9,433 nucleotides of DNA from Tannerella sp. Its GTDB lineage: Bacteria; Bacteroidota; Bacteroidia; Bacteroidales; Tannerellaceae. The stretch's first letter is position 1. Each line of letters opens with the position of its first letter. The notes beneath the pieces are model-generated. The model was not told the DNA's origin and did not search any database. It was given only the letters and a program-made list of their open reading frames with translations. Shown one piece after another: positions 7,917 through 9,433 of this stretch. The position numbers were made by a program, and so were the translations under genes. Location: positions 1 to 9,433 of the forward strand of contig JAISGW010000224.1 in assembly GCA_031262895.1 (NCBI GenBank). The letters run 5' to 3'.

Positions 7917-7933
7917 GTAAAAATAACAGAAAG
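7897..7933 (+). promoter_or_regulatory. Perfect 15-bp hairpin containing a plus-strand -7 element
   Basis: CTTTCTGTTATTTTT (7897-7911) and its exact complement (7919-7933) flank a 7-nt loop. The left arm carries TATTTTTG (7905-7912), a TAnnTTTG match facing right. No gene follows closely: the next supported gene starts at 8212 and has its own -7 element. The hairpin may be an operator, a terminator for leftward or rightward transcripts, or a repeat boundary. Confidence 0.45.
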
Positions 7934-8180
7934 ACACCCCCTCTTCCAAAAGTATCGGACAAGACCTGACAAATGAGAAGAATTGCCAATGACAAAATGG
8001 CAAAGCCCTGGCTTACAAACGGAAAAAAGCAACGTCTTGCGACGATGGGCTCGCGATAACAATTTGTCAAGACGTTAAGTTTTCGCCGCAAAACGTTGAT
8101 TTCTTTCCGCAAGACCTTACATTGTATTTGTGCGTTCGTGAGTCCGTCGCGACGAAACAATACCTTTTCTTCGAATTCCT
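7934..8180. other. Intergenic DNA with no supported gene
   Basis: The plus strand holds only a 28-codon ORF (7973-8059). The minus strand holds an 89-codon frame (8160-7891) that starts with TTG and ends inside the hairpin. Neither has a recognised domain or a convincing start. Visible structure is limited to a 21-bp tandem repeat (8068-8130) and a 10-bp palindrome CGTCGCGACG (8145-8154). Confidence 0.5.
8068..8130. repeat. 21-bp degenerate tandem repeat, three copies
   Basis: Three adjoining 21-nt units start at 8068, 8089 and 8110, each opening CAAGAC or CAAAAC followed by G/C-TTA or GTTG and a T-rich tail. Units 1 and 2 are most alike; unit 3 is diverged after its first ten bases. Read on the minus strand in one frame they give leucine-spaced heptads (KVLRKEI, NVLRRKL, then NVLTN), so it may be a relic or part of a small coiled-coil ORF. 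Confidence 0.5.
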
Positions 8181-8188
8181 TATCTTTG
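8181..8188 (+). promoter_or_regulatory. -7 promoter element for the PD-(D/E)XK protein gene
   Basis: TATCTTTG fits TAnnTTTG and ends 23 nt before the ATG at 8212, predicting a short leader of under 20 nt. No TTTG is present at the expected -33 distance. Confidence 0.55.
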
Positions 8189-8211
8189 TAGCAAATCTGT
8201 AAAACGATAAA

Positions 8212-8820
8212 ATGATGAATGAAACAGAAACGCCAACCTTGGCAAGCATCAATGCGACATTAGACCGTATCACCAGATGGCAAGAGGAAACTGCCAAACG
8301 GCAAGCGGAAACCGCCAAGCGGCAGGAAGAATTTGCCAAAGGGATGAAGGACCTGCGTGCCAGCATCGAAAAGACCAGCAAGATAGTAGGGCAATTCACC
8401 AACAGCTGGGGCAAGACCATCGAATTGCTGCTCAGTCCATCCCTGGACTCCAAGTTCAAGAAACGGGGTTATGCCTTCGAGAAGTTTTCCCGTGAGGTAG
8501 AAATAAAGAACCATCTCACTAATGAAAAGGTAGCAGAAATAGATGTCTTCGTGGAGAATGGGGATTACGCCTTGGTCGTGGAGGTGAAGACCAAGCCCTG
8601 CATAGCCGACATTGACGACCATATCCAACGGATGGAGAAGATTCACAACTATGCCTTGAGTAAGGGCGACCGGCGCAAGTTCATCGGCGCCATTGCCGCG
8701 CCGGCCTTCTTCGATAAAGTAAAGACGGCCGTGATGGCCGCCGGCCTCTTCGTCATAGAAGCCTCCGAAGAAGCGGTCAAGATAGACGTCCCCAAGGACT
8801 TCCAACCCAAAGAGTGGTGA
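8212..8820 (+). CDS. Coiled-coil PD-(D/E)XK nuclease-like protein (DUF3782/COG5493-like)
   Basis: A 202-residue cytoplasmic protein. The N-terminal half is helical, with three tandem heptads (EETAKRQ, AETAKRQ, EEFAKGM at 25-45) and a further helix to about 75. The C-terminal half has a restriction-endonuclease-like core: AEIDVFVENGDYALVVEVKTKP places D111, E124 and K126 in the D-(x12)-E-V-K arrangement, with flanking EVEIK and a helix DDHIQRMEKIHNYAL. This pattern is known from the DUF3782/COG5493-type families, widespread and often multi-copy in Bacteroidales, archaea and cyanobacteria, with no established function. All three active-site residues are present, so nuclease activity is possible but unproven. 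The gene stands alone, with repeat-rich DNA on both sides and its own TAnnTTTG element. A second ATG follows directly (8215); either may be used. No partner methylase, helicase or toxin partner is nearby. Confidence 0.8.
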   Translation: MMNETETPTLASINATLDRITRWQEETAKRQAETAKRQEEFAKGMKDLRASIEKTSKIVGQFTNSWGKTIELLLSPSLDSKFKKRGYAFEKFSREVEIKNHLTNEKVAEIDVFVENGDYALVVEVKTKPCIADIDDHIQRMEKIHNYALSKGDRRKFIGAIAAPAFFDKVKTAVMAAGLFVIEASEEAVKIDVPKDFQPKEW

Positions 8821-8929
8821 ACACGATGGAGCGAGGCCTGCGCCGTGGGCGCATACCGAGAAGCTGATAAGAGTCGTATCATAATAAACGCCGGAGGCGT
8901 TTACCGCAAGGCCGAAGGCCAGCTCATAA

Positions 8930-8958
8930 CCCCCAGTGAAACGAAGTGAAACTGGGGG
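8930..8958. terminator. CCCCCAGT/ACTGGGGG hairpin
   Basis: Eight-bp arms (8930-8937, 8951-8958) flank a 13-nt loop that includes most of a GTGAAAC direct repeat (8936-8942, 8946-8952). It lies 109 nt after the nuclease-like gene's stop, with no U-tract. It could terminate that transcript or belong to a dispersed intergenic repeat. Confidence 0.4.
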
Positions 8959-8978
8959 CAGGTAAGAAGGCTCCCCTT

Positions 8979-9016
8979 AAACTCTGTAAGAGTTTCCGTA
9001 TTTGCATGGCAAATAC
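8979..9016. repeat. Two adjacent perfect inverted repeats with 3-nt spacers
   Basis: AAACTCT-GTA-AGAGTTT (8979-8995) is followed two bases later by GTATTTGC-ATG-GCAAATAC (8998-9016). The second abuts the TATCTTTG element that begins at 9017, so it is placed like an operator. No regulator can be assigned. Confidence 0.55.
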
Positions 9017-9024
9017 TATCTTTG
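9017..9024 (+). promoter_or_regulatory. Candidate -7 promoter element (distal, upstream of the mannosidase gene)
   Basis: TATCTTTG fits TAnnTTTG and directly follows the GTATTTGC/GCAAATAC inverted repeat. If used for the GH92 gene it would leave a leader of about 130 nt, so it is either a secondary promoter or the promoter of an unseen short RNA. Confidence 0.35.
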
Positions 9025-9054
9025 TGGAAAATCTTCTCTGCTTTGCCACAGTTC

Positions 9055-9090
9055 GTTTCCTTTTTATAGTCCATTGCAAAGATAGGAAAC
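9055..9090 (-). promoter_or_regulatory. Minus-strand -7 element flanked by GTTTCCT/AGGAAAC inverted repeat
   Basis: On the minus strand TATCTTTG occupies 9084-9077. It lies inside an inverted repeat with 7-bp arms at 9055-9061 and 9084-9090. No supported gene lies downstream on that strand before 8820, so it may be chance or may drive a short RNA. Confidence 0.25.
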
Positions 9091-9102
9091 AAATCTATTC
9101 CT

Positions 9103-9110
9103 TAACTTTG
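9103..9110 (+). promoter_or_regulatory. -7 promoter element for the GH92 gene
   Basis: TAACTTTG fits TAnnTTTG and ends 49 nt before the ATG at 9160, predicting a leader of about 40-45 nt. It is the closest such element to the gene. No -33 element is clear. Confidence 0.5.
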
Positions 9111-9159
9111 GCGGCAAAAGAGTTTACCCTTTACGAATTTTTCATTATAACCAAAAATC

Positions 9160-9433
9160 ATGATTCATTTTACAAACAAAAAGAGGGGATGGCTTATCTT
9201 GGGAGCTTGCCTGGCCGGTATTTTGCCCGTCTTTTCGCAATCGGAGAAGCTTATTGATTACGTCAATCCCTTAGTAGGCACCGAAGGTTACGGTAACGTG
9301 TACCCCGGAGCACAAATTCCCTTCGGCGGCATACAGGTCAGCCCCGATACCGACGACCACGACTATGACGTGGCTGCGGGATACAAGTACGACCACCCCA
9401 CTATCATGGGTTTCAGCCTGACGCACCTCAGCG
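9160..9433 (+). CDS. GH92 family alpha-mannosidase, N-terminal part (3' partial)
   Basis: The gene runs off the right edge; 91 complete codons are visible. Residues 1-28 form a signal peptide (KKR, a hydrophobic core, then VFSQS; cleavage likely after FS). The mature start, LIDYVNPLVGTEGYGNVYPG followed by AQIPFGGIQVSPDT and then AAGYKYD and IMGFSLTHLS, matches the N-terminal domain of GH92, calcium-dependent exo-acting alpha-mannosidases that trim mannose from N-glycans or yeast mannan and are greatly expanded in gut Bacteroidales. The linkage specificity cannot be judged because the catalytic (alpha/alpha)6 domain is outside the window. The cysteine in LGAC lies within the hydrophobic core and is followed by more hydrophobic residues, so a lipoprotein is possible but less likely than signal peptidase I cleavage. 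No SusC/SusD or other glycan-utilisation gene is visible to the left, so it is first in its unit or alone. Confidence 0.9.
   Translation, partial: MIHFTNKKRGWLILGACLAGILPVFSQSEKLIDYVNPLVGTEGYGNVYPGAQIPFGGIQVSPDTDDHDYDVAAGYKYDHPTIMGFSLTHLS

Larger units (their letters stand above)
8821..9159. other. Repeat-rich intergenic region with no supported gene
   Basis: This 339-bp gap has no convincing ORF. It holds a series of short inverted repeats: 8885-8903 (8-bp arms, GGA spacer), 8910-8920 (GGCC-GAA-GGCC), 8930-8958, 8979-8995 (7-bp arms, GTA spacer), 8998-9016 (8-bp arms, ATG spacer) and 9055-9090 (GTTTCCT/AGGAAAC). It also has three TAnnTTTG matches, two on plus and one on minus. A 63-codon minus-strand frame (9092-8901) crosses all the repeats and is not supported. 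Confidence 0.55.

Noticed and set aside
7973..8059. 28-codon plus-strand ORF after the TATTTTTG element
   Set aside because: Too short, basic and without any recognised feature; chance is the simplest explanation.
8068..8130. CRISPR-like array
   Set aside because: The 21-nt units are contiguous with no spacers and are degenerate; no cas genes are present.
7891..8160. 89-codon minus-strand gene
   Set aside because: TTG start only, no promoter element before it, and it ends within a perfect hairpin. Kept as a finding because of the heptad repeat, not annotated as a gene.
8901..9092. 63-codon minus-strand frame, possibly expressed from TATCTTTG at 9084-9077
   Set aside because: It runs through several inverted repeats and has no domain; the -7 match alone is weak evidence.
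9160..9247. Lipoprotein signal in the GH92 protein (LGAC)
   Set aside because: The cysteine is inside the hydrophobic core and followed by LAGILPV rather than the usual small/acidic residues; cleavage after VFS is a better fit.

Overview
The window looks like chromosomal DNA of an order Bacteroidales bacterium (Bacteroides/Parabacteroides/Odoribacter-like; I cannot fix the genus). Three things point there. First, the protein families: a large beta-rich surface protein with a T9SS-like C-terminus, a MutS2 with a Smr domain, a coiled-coil PD-(D/E)XK protein and a GH92 mannosidase. Second, several intergenic regions carry the Bacteroidetes sigma-70 -7 element TAnnTTTG a short distance before a gene start. 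Third, Shine-Dalgarno sites are absent or weak.

Layout, left to right. 1-2699 (+): 3' part of a large secreted or surface protein; the reading frame is open to the left edge. 2700-2840: a perfect 22-bp inverted repeat, then a promoter. 2841-3725 (+): AraC-type regulator. 3726-3819: G/C-run hairpins between convergent genes. 7703-3820 (-): a two-gene operon of a periplasmic PDZ-DUF4136-like-PDZ protein followed by mutS2, joined by an ATGA start/stop overlap. 7704-8211: a 508-bp repeat-rich intergenic region with an imperfect inverted repeat whose ends carry outward-facing promoter elements, a perfect 15-bp hairpin and a 21-bp tandem repeat. 8212-8820 (+): a 202-aa coiled-coil PD-(D/E)XK nuclease-like protein. 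8821-9159: a second intergenic region with a run of short inverted repeats and several TAnnTTTG elements. 9160 to the right edge (+): N-terminus of a secreted GH92 alpha-mannosidase.

Only the PDZ protein and MutS2 are clearly co-transcribed. The others look like independent transcription units: surface protein, regulator, nuclease-like protein and mannosidase. I found no tRNA, rRNA, CRISPR array, insertion sequence or phage gene. No gene here makes an obvious new defence or metabolic system. The least explained signals are the two repeat-rich intergenic regions on either side of the nuclease-like gene, and the unusual interrupted-PDZ protein translationally coupled to MutS2.
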